Assembly (NCBI RefSeq): GCF_018388465.1
Contig: NZ_CP074404.1
Span: 1,116,001 to 1,180,000 of the forward strand
Direction of reading: 5' to 3'
DNA: 64,000 nt
From: Cellulomonas fengjieae
GTDB taxonomy: Bacteria > Actinomycetota > Actinomycetes > Actinomycetales > Cellulomonadaceae
The notes below the pieces were generated by a model, which searched no databases, was not told where the DNA came from, and saw nothing but the letters and a program-made list of their open reading frames with translations. This document shows positions 31,389-39,341 of the stretch, piece by piece. Position numbers and translations under genes: made by a program. Every line of letters begins with the position of its first letter. Positions within the stretch are counted from its first letter, which is position 1.

Positions 31389-31535
31389 GGCCGCAGTGTG
31401 CCCGGGCGATGTGACATGCAGGTTTCCTCCTGGCCGGGACGCGGCGGGGCGGATGTGCCGCACCATCGACGTTACTCACGCGGTCTAGGCTCGTCGCACC
31501 CGTCAGCCCGCGCTCGTGTCCGGGAGGTGACCGCC

Positions 31536-32516
31536 GTGCTCGAGCTCGCAGGCCGTCTGCTCGCCGCGCTGGCCGAGGGGCACCGCGTGGCGGTCGCCAC
31601 GGTCGTGTCGATGACGGGCAGTGCCCCGAGCGTCGTCGGCACGTCGATGGCCGTCGACGACACCGGCGCCGTCACCGGGAGCGTGGCGGGCGGCTGCGTC
31701 GAGGCCAGCCTGTACGAGCTGTGCACCGCCGCGCTCGGCGGTGCGGCGCCGGTGGTCCAGGAGTACGGCGTCACGGACGAGGACGCGTTCGCCGTCGGGC
31801 TGACGTGCGGCGGGGTGCTCCGGGTGCACGTGCGCGAGCTCGGTCCGGAGGACGTCCCCGTGCTCACGGCCGCGGCGCGCGGCGACGACGCCGTGCTGGT
31901 GACCCCCCTGGACGGACCGCTGCCGGATCACGTGCCCCCCGTCGACCGGTCGGGGCTCGTGCGGGTCGACGGGGGGGTCGAGGTGTTCGTGGAGGTGGCG
32001 GGGGCGCCGTCGCGCATGGTCGTGTACGGCGGGCTCGAGTTCTCCTCCGCTCTCGCCGTGGTGGCGCGCGCCGCGGGGTTCCGCGTCACCGTGTGCGACG
32101 CCCGCCCGGTGCTGGCCACACCGCGTCGGCACCCGGCTGCGGACGAGGTCGTCGTCGACTGGCCGGTCCGGCACCTGGGGCAGCAGCGCCTGGGCGCCCG
32201 TGATGCCGTGTGCGTGATGGCCCACGACGACCGGTTCGACGCCGAGCTGGTGCTCGCGGCCCTGCGGTCGGGGGCCGGGTTCGTCGGCGCGATGGGCTCG
32301 CGCCGCACGCAGGACCGGCGCACCGCGGAGCTGCTGGGGCTCGGCGCCACCGATGCGGAGCTGGCGCGGCTGCGCGCACCGATCGGCCTCGACATCGGCG
32401 CATCGACCCCTGGCGAGACCGCGGTCTCCGTCCTCGCCGAGGTCCTCGCGGCACGCACCCACGCGAGCGGCCTGCCCCTGACGGCCCTCACCGGCCCGAT
32501 CCACCACCGGGTATAA
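31536..32516 (+). CDS. xdhC: XdhC-family molybdenum cofactor insertion protein
   Basis: 326 residues. GTG 31536 lies eight bases after GGGAGG; GTG 31527 is also in frame. The N-terminal XdhC/CoxI domain (VVSMTGSAPSVVGTSMAVDD, GSVAGGCVEASLYE, GLTCGGVLRVHV) is followed by a Rossmann domain (MVVYGGLEFSSALAVVARAA; GFVGAMGSRRTQDRRTAELL). XdhC binds and sulfurates the Mo cofactor and hands it to xanthine dehydrogenase, whose genes converge on it. A pair of hairpins follows the stop. Confidence 0.9.
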   Translation: MLELAGRLLAALAEGHRVAVATVVSMTGSAPSVVGTSMAVDDTGAVTGSVAGGCVEASLYELCTAALGGAAPVVQEYGVTDEDAFAVGLTCGGVLRVHVRELGPEDVPVLTAAARGDDAVLVTPLDGPLPDHVPPVDRSGLVRVDGGVEVFVEVAGAPSRMVVYGGLEFSSALAVVARAAGFRVTVCDARPVLATPRRHPAADEVVVDWPVRHLGQQRLGARDAVCVMAHDDRFDAELVLAALRSGAGFVGAMGSRRTQDRRTAELLGLGATDAELARLRAPIGLDIGASTPGETAVSVLAEVLAARTHASGLPLTALTGPIHHRV

Positions 32517-32517
32517 C

Positions 32518-32627
32518 GCAACGTCCGAGCAGATGGCTGCTGGGGCGTACATCTGCTCGGACGTTGCGGGTGGGGTGGGGGCAGCGTCCGAGCGAGTGGG
32601 CGCTGGGGCAGCCGCTTGCTCGGACGC
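32518..32627. repeat. Tandem pair of related palindromic elements (terminator / REP-like)
   Basis: The first hairpin has perfect 17-bp arms (32518-32534 with 32551-32567) and a 16-base loop. The second has a perfect 10-bp outer stem, GCGTCCGAGC / GCTCGGACGC (32584-32593 with 32618-32627), extendable to about 16 bp with wobble pairs. The two share the words CGTCCGAGC, GCTGGGGC and GCTCGGACG, so one is a diverged copy of the other. They lie between convergent xdhC and xanthine dehydrogenase and would terminate both. Confidence 0.75.
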
Positions 32628-32638
32628 AGGAGGCGCGG

Positions 32639-35332
32639 TCAGGGGTTGGCGAGGCGCCAGAGGCGGTCGGCGGTCATGGGGAGCTCGTGCGGGCGGACAC
32701 CGAGGGCGTCGCGGACGGCGTTGGCCAGCGCCGGGGCGACCGGGTTGTAGGGGGCCTCGCTCATCGACTTGGCGCCCAGCGGGCCGAGGTCGTCCGACGT
32801 CCGGGCGAACAGCACCTCGGTGCGGGGCAGGTCGACCATCTGCGGCACGTGGTAGCTGCGGAACGAGGCGGTGGTCACGCGACCCTCGTCGTCGAGCAGC
32901 ATCTGCTCGTACAGCGCGGTGCCGACGGCCTGACCCGTGCCGCCCTCGACCTGTCCGCGGAGCTGCTCCGGGTGCAGGACGGTGCCCGCGTCGACCGCCT
33001 GCACGGACCGCAGGATGGTGACCTCACCGGTCGCGGGGTCGACGGCCACGCGGAACCCGTGCACGTTGAACGCGACCGACCGCGGGGAGCCGTCGTGCGT
33101 GCCCTGGCCGGTGATCCCCGGCGCGGTGCGCGCGATCTCGGTCAGCGGCACACCGCTCGCCGAGTCGGGGGTCAGGTCCCGGGCGTCCCAGGTGCGCGGC
33201 TCGTCGCTGGGGTGGTCGCGCAGCGCCGCGGCGGCGAGGATCTTGCCGCGCAGCTGCAGCGCGGCCCGGTGCAGGGCGAGCCCGGCGACGACGACCCCGG
33301 CGGACCCGAACGCGCCGGTGTCGTACCCGGCGACGTCCGTGTCGGACTGCCGGACGACGATCCGGTCGACCGTGGTGCCGAGCGCCTGGGCGACCAGCTG
33401 GCCGTGCACCGTGGTGGTGCCGTTGCCGAACTCGGTGGTGCCGACGCTCGCCTCATACCGGCCGTCGTCGAGCAGCCGGACCGCCGCCTCCGCGTAGTGC
33501 CCGCGTGGCGCGATCGTCGCGATCATGGCGACGGCCATCCCCGCACCGACGACGGTCCCGGGCGGCGCCGGCAGGTCCGCCGACCCGTCGGCCAGGGCCG
33601 CCTGCACCAGGTCCAGGCACTGGTCCATGCCGTACGAGTGCATGTCGAGGTCGCCCACCTCCTCGGGGTCGACGACCAGCAGCCGGTCGCCCGGCACGAC
33701 GACGTTGCGCCGACGCAGGTCGAACGGGTCGATCCCGACGGACCGCGCGAGGTCGTCCATGGCCGACTCGATCGCGAAGATGACCTGCCCGAGGCCGTAC
33801 CCGCGGAACGCCCCCGACGGGAGCGTGTGTGTGTAGACGGACTCGGCGTCGACGCGCTTGTTGGCGCACCGGTACACCGCCATGGACTCGCTCACGCCGT
33901 GGAACATGACGCCCGGCCCGTGGTTGCCGTAGGCCCCGGTGTCGGTCAGCACGTCGATCCGCATCGCGGTCAGCACGCCGTCGTCGTCGGCGCCGAGCTC
34001 GACGTCGACGCGGACAGGGTGCCGGCTGGGCACGATCGTGAACTCGTCGGCGCGCGTCATCTCGTACTGCACCGGCCGCCCGGTGCGCAGGACCGCGAGC
34101 GCGACGACGTCCTCGGTGAGCAGCTCCTGCTTGCCGCCGAAGCCGCCGCCCACCCGACCGGTCAGGACCCGGACGCGCGCGGGGTCGAGCGCGAAGATGT
34201 GCGCGATCTCGTCCCGGACCAGGTACGGCACCTGCGTGCTGGTGCGCAGGACCAGCCGACCGTCCTCGTCGAGCCAGCCGCGCGTCGCGTGGGTCTCCAG
34301 GGCGGCGTGCGAGACGCGGCTCGTGCGGTAGGTGCCGCCCACCCGGTGCGCGGACGCGGCGAGCGCCTCGGGCACCGACCCCATCTGCGCGTGCAGCTGG
34401 GCGACGACGTTGCGTCCCGGTTCCGAGATCCGCGCCTCGGGCCCCTTGTCGCCGTGCACCAGGGGAGCGCCGGGTGCGCGGGCGGCCTCCGGGTCGACGA
34501 CCGCGGGGAGCACCTCGTAGTCGACCTCGATCAGGGCGAGCGCCCGCGACGCCTCCCGCAGCGACTCGGCGACCACGACGGCGACGCGCTGCCCGTGGAA
34601 GCGCAGGACGGGGTCGAGCACCCGGGTGTCGTCGGGGTCGTCGAGGCGCGACTCGTGGCGGGCCGTCGAGAAGAGCGTGGCGGGGGCGTCCTCGTGCGTC
34701 AGCACCGCGACCACGCCCGGGGCGGCCAGCGCGGCCGCGGTGTCGATCCGCAGGACGCGCGCGTGGGCGTGCGGGCTGCCCAGCACCGCGAGGTGGGTGA
34801 GGTCGGTGGCGCGGACGTCCAGCGTGAACGGCTCGCGGCCCGTGACGATCCGGCGCGCGGCGGGGGAGCGCACGGAGCGGCCGGCGTCGTGGCCCGCCAG
34901 GGGTTCGACGGTGTTGCAGCGGCGGGCGACCGCGTCGCAGATGGACCGGTAGCCGGTGCAGCGGCAGAGGTTGCCCTTGAGCAGCCGCGCGGTCTCCTCG
35001 GCGTCGCCGTCGGTGAGCCCGAGTCCGGCGACCGTCGTGACCAGCCCCGCGGTGCAGAACCCGCACTGGAACGCGGCGGCGTCGACGAACGCCTGCCCCA
35101 CCTCCGGGTCGAGCCCGGCCACGGTGGTCACCGCGCGCCCGTCCGCCCGGTACGCGGGGACCAGGCACGAGTGGGTGGGCCGGCCGTCGAGCAGGACCGT
35201 GCAGGCGCCGCAGTCGCCCGAGTCGCAGCCCTTCTTCACCTCCACGTACCCGTGCTCGCGCAGCAGCGTCCGCAGCACCTGGCCGGGCGCGGGCTCGGCC
35301 TGCACGGGCGAGCCGTTCACCTCGAACCTCAT
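32639..35332 (-). CDS. Xanthine dehydrogenase, fused [2Fe-2S] and molybdopterin subunits
   Basis: 897 residues. N-terminal plant-type ferredoxin domain with cysteines C36, C41, C44 and C56 (GCDSGDCGACTVLL), then a second [2Fe-2S] domain with C90, C93, C123 and C125 (QCGFCTAG; NLCRCTGYR). From about residue 145 the molybdopterin-binding domain follows (TGREPFTLD, LTGRVGGGFGGKQE, SGAFRGYGLGQ, VGTTEFGNGTTTV), with the probable catalytic Glu859 in GAKSMSEAPYNP. The FAD subunit is a separate gene upstream; ATG 35332 overlaps its stop. The usual order is three separate subunits or one chain, so this two-part fusion is less common. With guanine deaminase, uricase, UraH and UraD around it, xanthine to urate is the likely reaction. 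Confidence 0.9.
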   Translation of the reverse strand: MRFEVNGSPVQAEPAPGQVLRTLLREHGYVEVKKGCDSGDCGACTVLLDGRPTHSCLVPAYRADGRAVTTVAGLDPEVGQAFVDAAAFQCGFCTAGLVTTVAGLGLTDGDAEETARLLKGNLCRCTGYRSICDAVARRCNTVEPLAGHDAGRSVRSPAARRIVTGREPFTLDVRATDLTHLAVLGSPHAHARVLRIDTAAALAAPGVVAVLTHEDAPATLFSTARHESRLDDPDDTRVLDPVLRFHGQRVAVVVAESLREASRALALIEVDYEVLPAVVDPEAARAPGAPLVHGDKGPEARISEPGRNVVAQLHAQMGSVPEALAASAHRVGGTYRTSRVSHAALETHATRGWLDEDGRLVLRTSTQVPYLVRDEIAHIFALDPARVRVLTGRVGGGFGGKQELLTEDVVALAVLRTGRPVQYEMTRADEFTIVPSRHPVRVDVELGADDDGVLTAMRIDVLTDTGAYGNHGPGVMFHGVSESMAVYRCANKRVDAESVYTHTLPSGAFRGYGLGQVIFAIESAMDDLARSVGIDPFDLRRRNVVVPGDRLLVVDPEEVGDLDMHSYGMDQCLDLVQAALADGSADLPAPPGTVVGAGMAVAMIATIAPRGHYAEAAVRLLDDGRYEASVGTTEFGNGTTTVHGQLVAQALGTTVDRIVVRQSDTDVAGYDTGAFGSAGVVVAGLALHRAALQLRGKILAAAALRDHPSDEPRTWDARDLTPDSASGVPLTEIARTAPGITGQGTHDGSPRSVAFNVHGFRVAVDPATGEVTILRSVQAVDAGTVLHPEQLRGQVEGGTGQAVGTALYEQMLLDDEGRVTTASFRSYHVPQMVDLPRTEVLFARTSDDLGPLGAKSMSEAPYNPVAPALANAVRDALGVRPHELPMTADRLWRLANP

Positions 35333-36129
35333 GCCAGCTCCTCCCTGACCTGCTCGGCCAGCCGCACCGTCATGGCGCGCCGCCAGGCGGGGGCACCGTG
35401 CGGGTCGTCGTACCAGTCGTCGACGGCCTCGATCCCGGCGCGCAGCTCCGCCGCCGAGGGCGGCGCGAGGAAGGCGAGGCGATGCGGTCGCGTGACGCCG
35501 GCCGTGAGGGTCACGACGAGCCCGCCCGCCGGATCCCGGCGGCCCACCACGATCGCGCCGGAACGGCCGTGCCGGCTCAGGGCGGCGCGCCGGAACGCGG
35601 CGGGCTGCGCCAGCACCTCGCGGTCGACCGCCACGGAACGCAGCACCTCGCCGGTCCGGAGCGAGGTGATCCGCACGCCGGTGACCAGGTCGGCCACGGC
35701 GACCCGGCGCTCGCCGCCGTCGGGAGTCCACACGACCGCCGTCGCGTCCAGGGCGACCGCGAGCGTGATGAGCGCGCCGGCGGGCAGCGCCAGGCAGATG
35801 TTCCCGCCGACCGTGGCCCAGTCCCAGATCTTCTCGGACGCCACCAGCGACCGCGCGCACCGCTGGACCAGGTGCTGCGAGTGCCAGCCGGGCACCGGCG
35901 GCAGGTCGGCGAGCGACCTGATCGTGCAGGTGGCGGCCAGCGACAGGCCGTCGGCGTTCGCTTCCACCGCGGGCCAGCCCAGGGTGGTGAGGTCGACGAG
36001 CTCCTCGAGGTCGGGCTGGGGCTCGGAGAACAACCACGTGCCCCCCGCCAGCGGCGCGCTGCGGGGGCCGAGCGCGAGCTCGGTCCGGTCGTGTGCCGCA
36101 CGGATGCGGTCCAGCGAGGTCAGGTCCAT
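35329..36129 (-). CDS. Xanthine dehydrogenase FAD-binding subunit
   Basis: 266 residues from ATG 36129 (DLTSLDRIRAAHDR), the usual type of N-terminus for this subunit; ATG 36165 would add twelve residues. Motifs: LAGGTWLFSEPQPDLEELVD (FAD pyrophosphate loop, first part of the AGGTxL motif), EKIWDWATVGGNICLALPAG (second FAD motif, ATVGGN) and a C-terminal CO dehydrogenase flavoprotein-like domain. It passes electrons from the Fe-S clusters to NAD+ or another acceptor. It is first in the two-gene operon with the fused subunit. No clear ribosome site precedes either start. Confidence 0.88.
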   Translation of the reverse strand: MDLTSLDRIRAAHDRTELALGPRSAPLAGGTWLFSEPQPDLEELVDLTTLGWPAVEANADGLSLAATCTIRSLADLPPVPGWHSQHLVQRCARSLVASEKIWDWATVGGNICLALPAGALITLAVALDATAVVWTPDGGERRVAVADLVTGVRITSLRTGEVLRSVAVDREVLAQPAAFRRAALSRHGRSGAIVVGRRDPAGGLVVTLTAGVTRPHRLAFLAPPSAAELRAGIEAVDDWYDDPHGAPAWRRAMTVRLAEQVREELA

Positions 36130-36208
36130 GGTCCGCCGAGTGAACCGTACCCACGTGTCGGGCATGTGACGAGGAGCGGCTGTCGGAGCGGGGCCCTAGC
36201 GTCTGACC

Positions 36209-36604
36209 ATGAGCATCCGACACCTGCGCCAACCGACCGTCGACTGCGCCGAGCCACGCGAGCTCGCGGAGTTCTACCGGCAGCTGCTGGGCTGGGAGTT
36301 TGCACCCGGCCACGAGACCCCGGACCCCGAGGGGGACGAGTACCTCCTGATCGTCGACCCGGAGCGCTCGGCGCGCATCGGGTTCCAGCGCTCGGACGCC
36401 GTGGTCACGCCGTGGCCGGGCGGTGCGCGGGTGCACCTGGACCTCGACGTCGCAGACCTGGACGTCGGCCACCAGGACGCCCTGCGCCTGGGTGCCCGGG
36501 TGCTGACCGGCACGCCGGAGGAGGAGGGGCACGCGGACGACCCGTTCCGCGTGTACGAGGACCCGTCGGGGCACCCGTTCTGCCTGTGCCTCGGCGACGG
36601 CTGA
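36209..36604 (+). CDS. VOC-family protein (glyoxalase-like)
   Basis: 131 residues. One vicinal-oxygen-chelate domain with the actinobacterial type pattern RQPTVDCAEPRELAEFYRQL, YLLIVDPERSARIGFQR, RVHLDLDVADLDVGHQDALR and a closing VYEDPSGHPFCLCLG with a candidate metal His/Glu. The ATG follows TAGCGT (36197-36202) by six bases without a ribosome site, so it is probably leaderless. It stands alone; substrate unknown. Confidence 0.82.
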   Translation: MSIRHLRQPTVDCAEPRELAEFYRQLLGWEFAPGHETPDPEGDEYLLIVDPERSARIGFQRSDAVVTPWPGGARVHLDLDVADLDVGHQDALRLGARVLTGTPEEEGHADDPFRVYEDPSGHPFCLCLGDG

Positions 36605-36618
36605 GCGCGCACGCTCAG
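36601..36618. terminator. Small hairpin overlapping two convergent stop codons
   Basis: CTGAGCG (36601-36607) pairs with CGCTCAG (36612-36618) around CGCA. The stem contains the stop codons of both convergent genes, a compact bidirectional terminator. Confidence 0.5.
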
Positions 36619-37445
36619 GCAGCCGGCCGGAACTCCGTCAGCTCCTCGCGACCCGCCTCGATGACGAGGTAGCTGCTCTCCGGCACCTCGTGCCACGCGC
36701 CCTTCAGGTCGCCGAGCGGCTCCGAGACCACCACGCGCGTCGAGTCCGCGAGGTTGTGCAGGACCGGGTTCTCCGGGTACTGCGCCTTGAGCACGGCCAC
36801 GTCGGTGTTCCGGAACAGCGACCGGCTCTGCCCCTCGGTCGAGTACCGGAAGGCCCACACCCGCGTGCCGTCGGTGGTCGCCACGGTCATCTGCACGGGG
36901 AACGCGATGCCGTGCGCGCGCGCCACCTCCTCCACCAGGCCGACCGCGCGGGAGACCGCGGTCGGCGGGTCCTGCTGCAACCCGAACGTGAGGGCCAGGT
37001 AGAAGAGCACCTCCGAGTCCGTCGACCCCTCGATGTACGGGTAGAGCTCCGGGTCGACGGCCAGCACGAGGTCGCGCTTCATCGCCGCGAAGCCGGCGAG
37101 CAGACCGTTGTGCATCCAGAGCCAGCGCCCGTGCCGGAACGGGTGGCAGTTGGTCTGCTGCACGGCGGAGCCGCTGGTCGCACGAATGTGCGCAAGCATC
37201 AGGGGGGTGCGGATGTGGGTGGCGAGCTCGCGCAGGTTGCGGTCGCTCCAGGCCGGCTCGATGCTGCGGAACAGTCCCGGGTTCGGGTCGTGCTCGTCGT
37301 ACCAGCCGACGCCGACCCCGTCGCCGTTGGTCGCCTCCGCACCCAGCCGGCTGTGCAGGCTCTGCACGACGAGCGAGTTGGTGGGCTTGTAGAGCAGGTC
37401 GTCGATGAGGATCGGTGATCCGGTGTATGCGAGCCAGCGACACAT
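36615..37445 (-). CDS. Class II glutamine amidotransferase (YafJ/EgtC-like)
   Basis: 276 residues, ATG 37445 with AAGGAGG. The N-terminus MCRWLAYTGSPI exposes Cys2 as the Ntn nucleophile after Met removal. Further motifs: NGDGVGVGWYDEHDPNPG, MLAHIRATSGSAVQQTNCHP, WLWMHNGLLAGFA and GSTDSEVLFYLAL. It is a stand-alone glutaminase domain as in EgtC, the gamma-glutamyl hydrolase of ergothioneine synthesis, but no egt genes are near, so the more general class II amidotransferase name is safer. Probably cytosolic and monocistronic. Confidence 0.88.
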   Translation of the reverse strand: MCRWLAYTGSPILIDDLLYKPTNSLVVQSLHSRLGAEATNGDGVGVGWYDEHDPNPGLFRSIEPAWSDRNLRELATHIRTPLMLAHIRATSGSAVQQTNCHPFRHGRWLWMHNGLLAGFAAMKRDLVLAVDPELYPYIEGSTDSEVLFYLALTFGLQQDPPTAVSRAVGLVEEVARAHGIAFPVQMTVATTDGTRVWAFRYSTEGQSRSLFRNTDVAVLKAQYPENPVLHNLADSTRVVVSEPLGDLKGAWHEVPESSYLVIEAGREELTEFRPAA

Positions 37446-37499
37446 GTCGGCCTCCTTGCCGGGTGGCTGTCCCTCTAGGACACCACCTGGCGCGACGTG

Positions 37500-38153
37500 T
37501 CACCAGGGCGGCGTCGGCAGCCCTTCGTCGTAGGTGCCGCCCGGGCCGCAGCCGCCGACGTACTCGCTGGGCATGTTCGGGTACACCTCGACCCAGTACC
37601 GACGGGCCAGCGCCTGCGCCTCGACCGGTGAGGCGCCGAGCTCGGTGGCCATCGCCGCGTCGCGCTGCATCGCGGCGCACTCGGCCTGGGCCTCGTTGAC
37701 GATCCCCTCCATGTGCATGGTCTCGTGGGTCACCACGTGCACGGCGACCACCTGGTCGAGCGAGGGCGACGCCTTGGTGGATCCGAGCCAGGCGCGCAGG
37801 TTGCCGCAGGGGCCGAACTTGATGAGCGTGGAACGCTCCGGGACGCCGTCCGGGCCCCAACGGACGTAGCCGAGCTCGCCGCCGACGTCGACGAACGCCT
37901 GCCCGAGGCTCTGGCAGTGCACCTCCACCGGTTCGCCCGCCACCCTGCTGGCTGCACCCTCGAGGCGGTGCTCGACCCAGGCCTCGACCATCATCGGGAT
38001 CGCGCAGCACGTCGCCATGGCGAGGGCGAGGCCGACGCTGATCCTGGGGAAGGGCGCGATGCGGCCGAGGGAGTCCACGCGTCGGCCCATCCACCGCACG
38101 ACGATGCTCGCCGCGAGGGCGAGGAAGCCGATCAGCGCGACGGCGAGGAGCAC
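37500..38153 (-). CDS. Membrane protein with an extracytoplasmic HExxH metallopeptidase-like motif
   Basis: 217 residues, GTG start three bases after the MarR stop with GAGGGG at the junction. Two hydrophobic segments (about 2-19 and 40-55) precede a 160-residue domain containing THETMHMEGIVNEAQAECAA: H-E-T-M-H is a zincin-type HExxH motif with a downstream Glu, plus cysteines (CQSLGQ, GPCGNL, GGCGPGG) that could form disulfides outside the membrane. I do not recognise the family; peptidase activity is inferred from the motif only. Translation is probably coupled to the upstream MarR gene. Confidence 0.65.
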   Translation of the reverse strand: MLLAVALIGFLALAASIVVRWMGRRVDSLGRIAPFPRISVGLALAMATCCAIPMMVEAWVEHRLEGAASRVAGEPVEVHCQSLGQAFVDVGGELGYVRWGPDGVPERSTLIKFGPCGNLRAWLGSTKASPSLDQVVAVHVVTHETMHMEGIVNEAQAECAAMQRDAAMATELGASPVEAQALARRYWVEVYPNMPSEYVGGCGPGGTYDEGLPTPPW

Positions 38154-38156
38154 CCC

Positions 38157-38648
38157 TCAGTCATCGGTCGTCGGAGCCTCGACCATGACGTGCGACGGGT
38201 CCAGGGCCTCGAGGATGCAGGCCATGACGCGGTCCAGGTCGGCCACGTCCGCGGGGGTCAGCGGATCGATCACGGTCTGGCGGACGGTCGCCACGTGCCC
38301 GGGTGCGGCGGCGACGACGGCGTCCCACCCGGCCGGCGTGAGGACCGCGTTCGTCGCGCGCCGGTCCTGCGGGCACGGTTCCCGCCGGACGAGACCGCGC
38401 GTCTCCAGCCGCGAGACCACGTGGGAGAGGCGTGCCAGGGTGGCGTTGGTGCGGGCCGCGAGCGCGGTCATCCGCAGCGTGCGGTCCGGCGCCTCGGAGA
38501 GCATGGCGAGCGTGAAGTACTCGAAGTGGCTCAGGTCCGAGTCGCGCTGGAGCTGGGACTCCAGGGCGCCGGGCAGCAGCTCGACCACGGCGATGAGCTT
38601 CTTCCAGGCAGCCAGCTGCTCGGGGCTCAGCCAGCGCGTGTCCGTCAT
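38157..38648 (-). CDS. MarR-family transcriptional regulator
   Basis: 163 residues. Winged helix at about 45-115 (LSHFEYFTLAMLSEAPDRTL, TNATLARLSHVVSRLETRGL, then CPQDRRATNAVLTPAGWD as wing). It is divergent from an NADP-binding reductase-like gene and a VOC gene, with inverted repeats between them, and upstream of the HExxH membrane protein. The ATG follows TACGAT (rc 38656-38661) by seven bases without a ribosome site, so it is likely leaderless. It probably represses both directions; the ligand is unknown. Confidence 0.87.
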   Translation of the reverse strand: MTDTRWLSPEQLAAWKKLIAVVELLPGALESQLQRDSDLSHFEYFTLAMLSEAPDRTLRMTALAARTNATLARLSHVVSRLETRGLVRREPCPQDRRATNAVLTPAGWDAVVAAAPGHVATVRQTVIDPLTPADVADLDRVMACILEALDPSHVMVEAPTTDD

Positions 38649-38669
38649 GCGACCGATCGTAGCAAATAC

Positions 38670-38706
38670 TTGACGCTACAACTATTGGCGGTACAGTCGT
38701 TGTAGC
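38670..38706 (+). promoter_or_regulatory. Promoter and MarR operator upstream of the F420-reductase-like gene
   Basis: TTGACG (38670-38675) and TACAGT (38692-38697) are separated by 16 bases and drive the reductase-like gene. The inverted repeat GCTACAAC (38675-38682) / GTTGTAGC (38699-38706) brackets the spacer and -10, and further TAGCAA words flank it. This is the likely MarR binding region. Confidence 0.62.
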
Positions 38707-38729
38707 AACAACCAATCGAGGAGGACGCG

Positions 38730-39341
38730 ATGAGCACGGTGACGATCGTCGGCGCAGGGAACATGGGCGGGGCCATCGCCTGGCGCGTCATCGCCGGCGG
38801 CAACGAGGCCCAGGTGCTCACGCGCCAGCCGCTCAAGGTCGCCATCCCCGGGGCGACGCACGGCCGGGTGGGGGACCCGATCACCGGCGACATCGTGGTG
38901 CTCGCGCTGCCGTACGGGGCCGTGGCCGAGGTGCTCGCCCGGTACGAGGGCCAGCTGGACGGCAAGGTGCTGGTCGACCTGACCAACCCGCTGGACTTCT
39001 CGACCTTCGACTCGCTCGTCGTGCCGGTCGGCAGCTCCGCCGCCGAGGTCATCGCGCAGGCCGTGCCGGGTGCGTCCGTGCTCAAGGCGTTCAACACGAA
39101 CTTCGCCGCAACCCTGACCAGCGGCGCCGTGGGCCAGGAGGACACCACCGTGCTCGTCGCGGGCGACGACGCGGACGCCAAGGCGGCGCTCACGTCGGTG
39201 GTCGAGGCCGGCGGGCTGCGTGCGGTGGACGCCGGGTCGCTCAAGCGCGCGCACGAGCTCGAGGCGCTCGGTTTCCTGCAGCTCACGCTCGCGGCGGCCG
39301 GGAAGACGTCGTGGACCGGCGGATTCGGGCTGACGGCATGA
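38730..39341 (+). CDS. NADPH-dependent F420 reductase-like NAD(P)-binding protein
   Basis: 203 residues. The N-terminal Rossmann motif VTIVGAGNMGGAIAWRVIAGG and LTRQPLKVA are like those of F420:NADP+ oxidoreductases and 6-phosphogluconate-dehydrogenase-type proteins. Later blocks are DIVVLALPYGAVAEVL, VDLTNPLDF and SVLKAFNTNFAATL. It may reduce or oxidise F420 with NADP(H), or a different small substrate. GAGGAGG precedes the ATG. It is coupled by ATGA overlap to the VOC/dioxygenase-like gene and controlled by the divergent MarR (inference), suggesting a small aromatic-detoxification unit. Confidence 0.82.
   Translation: MSTVTIVGAGNMGGAIAWRVIAGGNEAQVLTRQPLKVAIPGATHGRVGDPITGDIVVLALPYGAVAEVLARYEGQLDGKVLVDLTNPLDFSTFDSLVVPVGSSAAEVIAQAVPGASVLKAFNTNFAATLTSGAVGQEDTTVLVAGDDADAKAALTSVVEAGGLRAVDAGSLKRAHELEALGFLQLTLAAAGKTSWTGGFGLTA

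Noticed and set aside
32210..36169. A 1319-codon plus-strand frame opposite xanthine dehydrogenase
   Set aside because: Antisense shadow of a well-recognised gene; no motifs.
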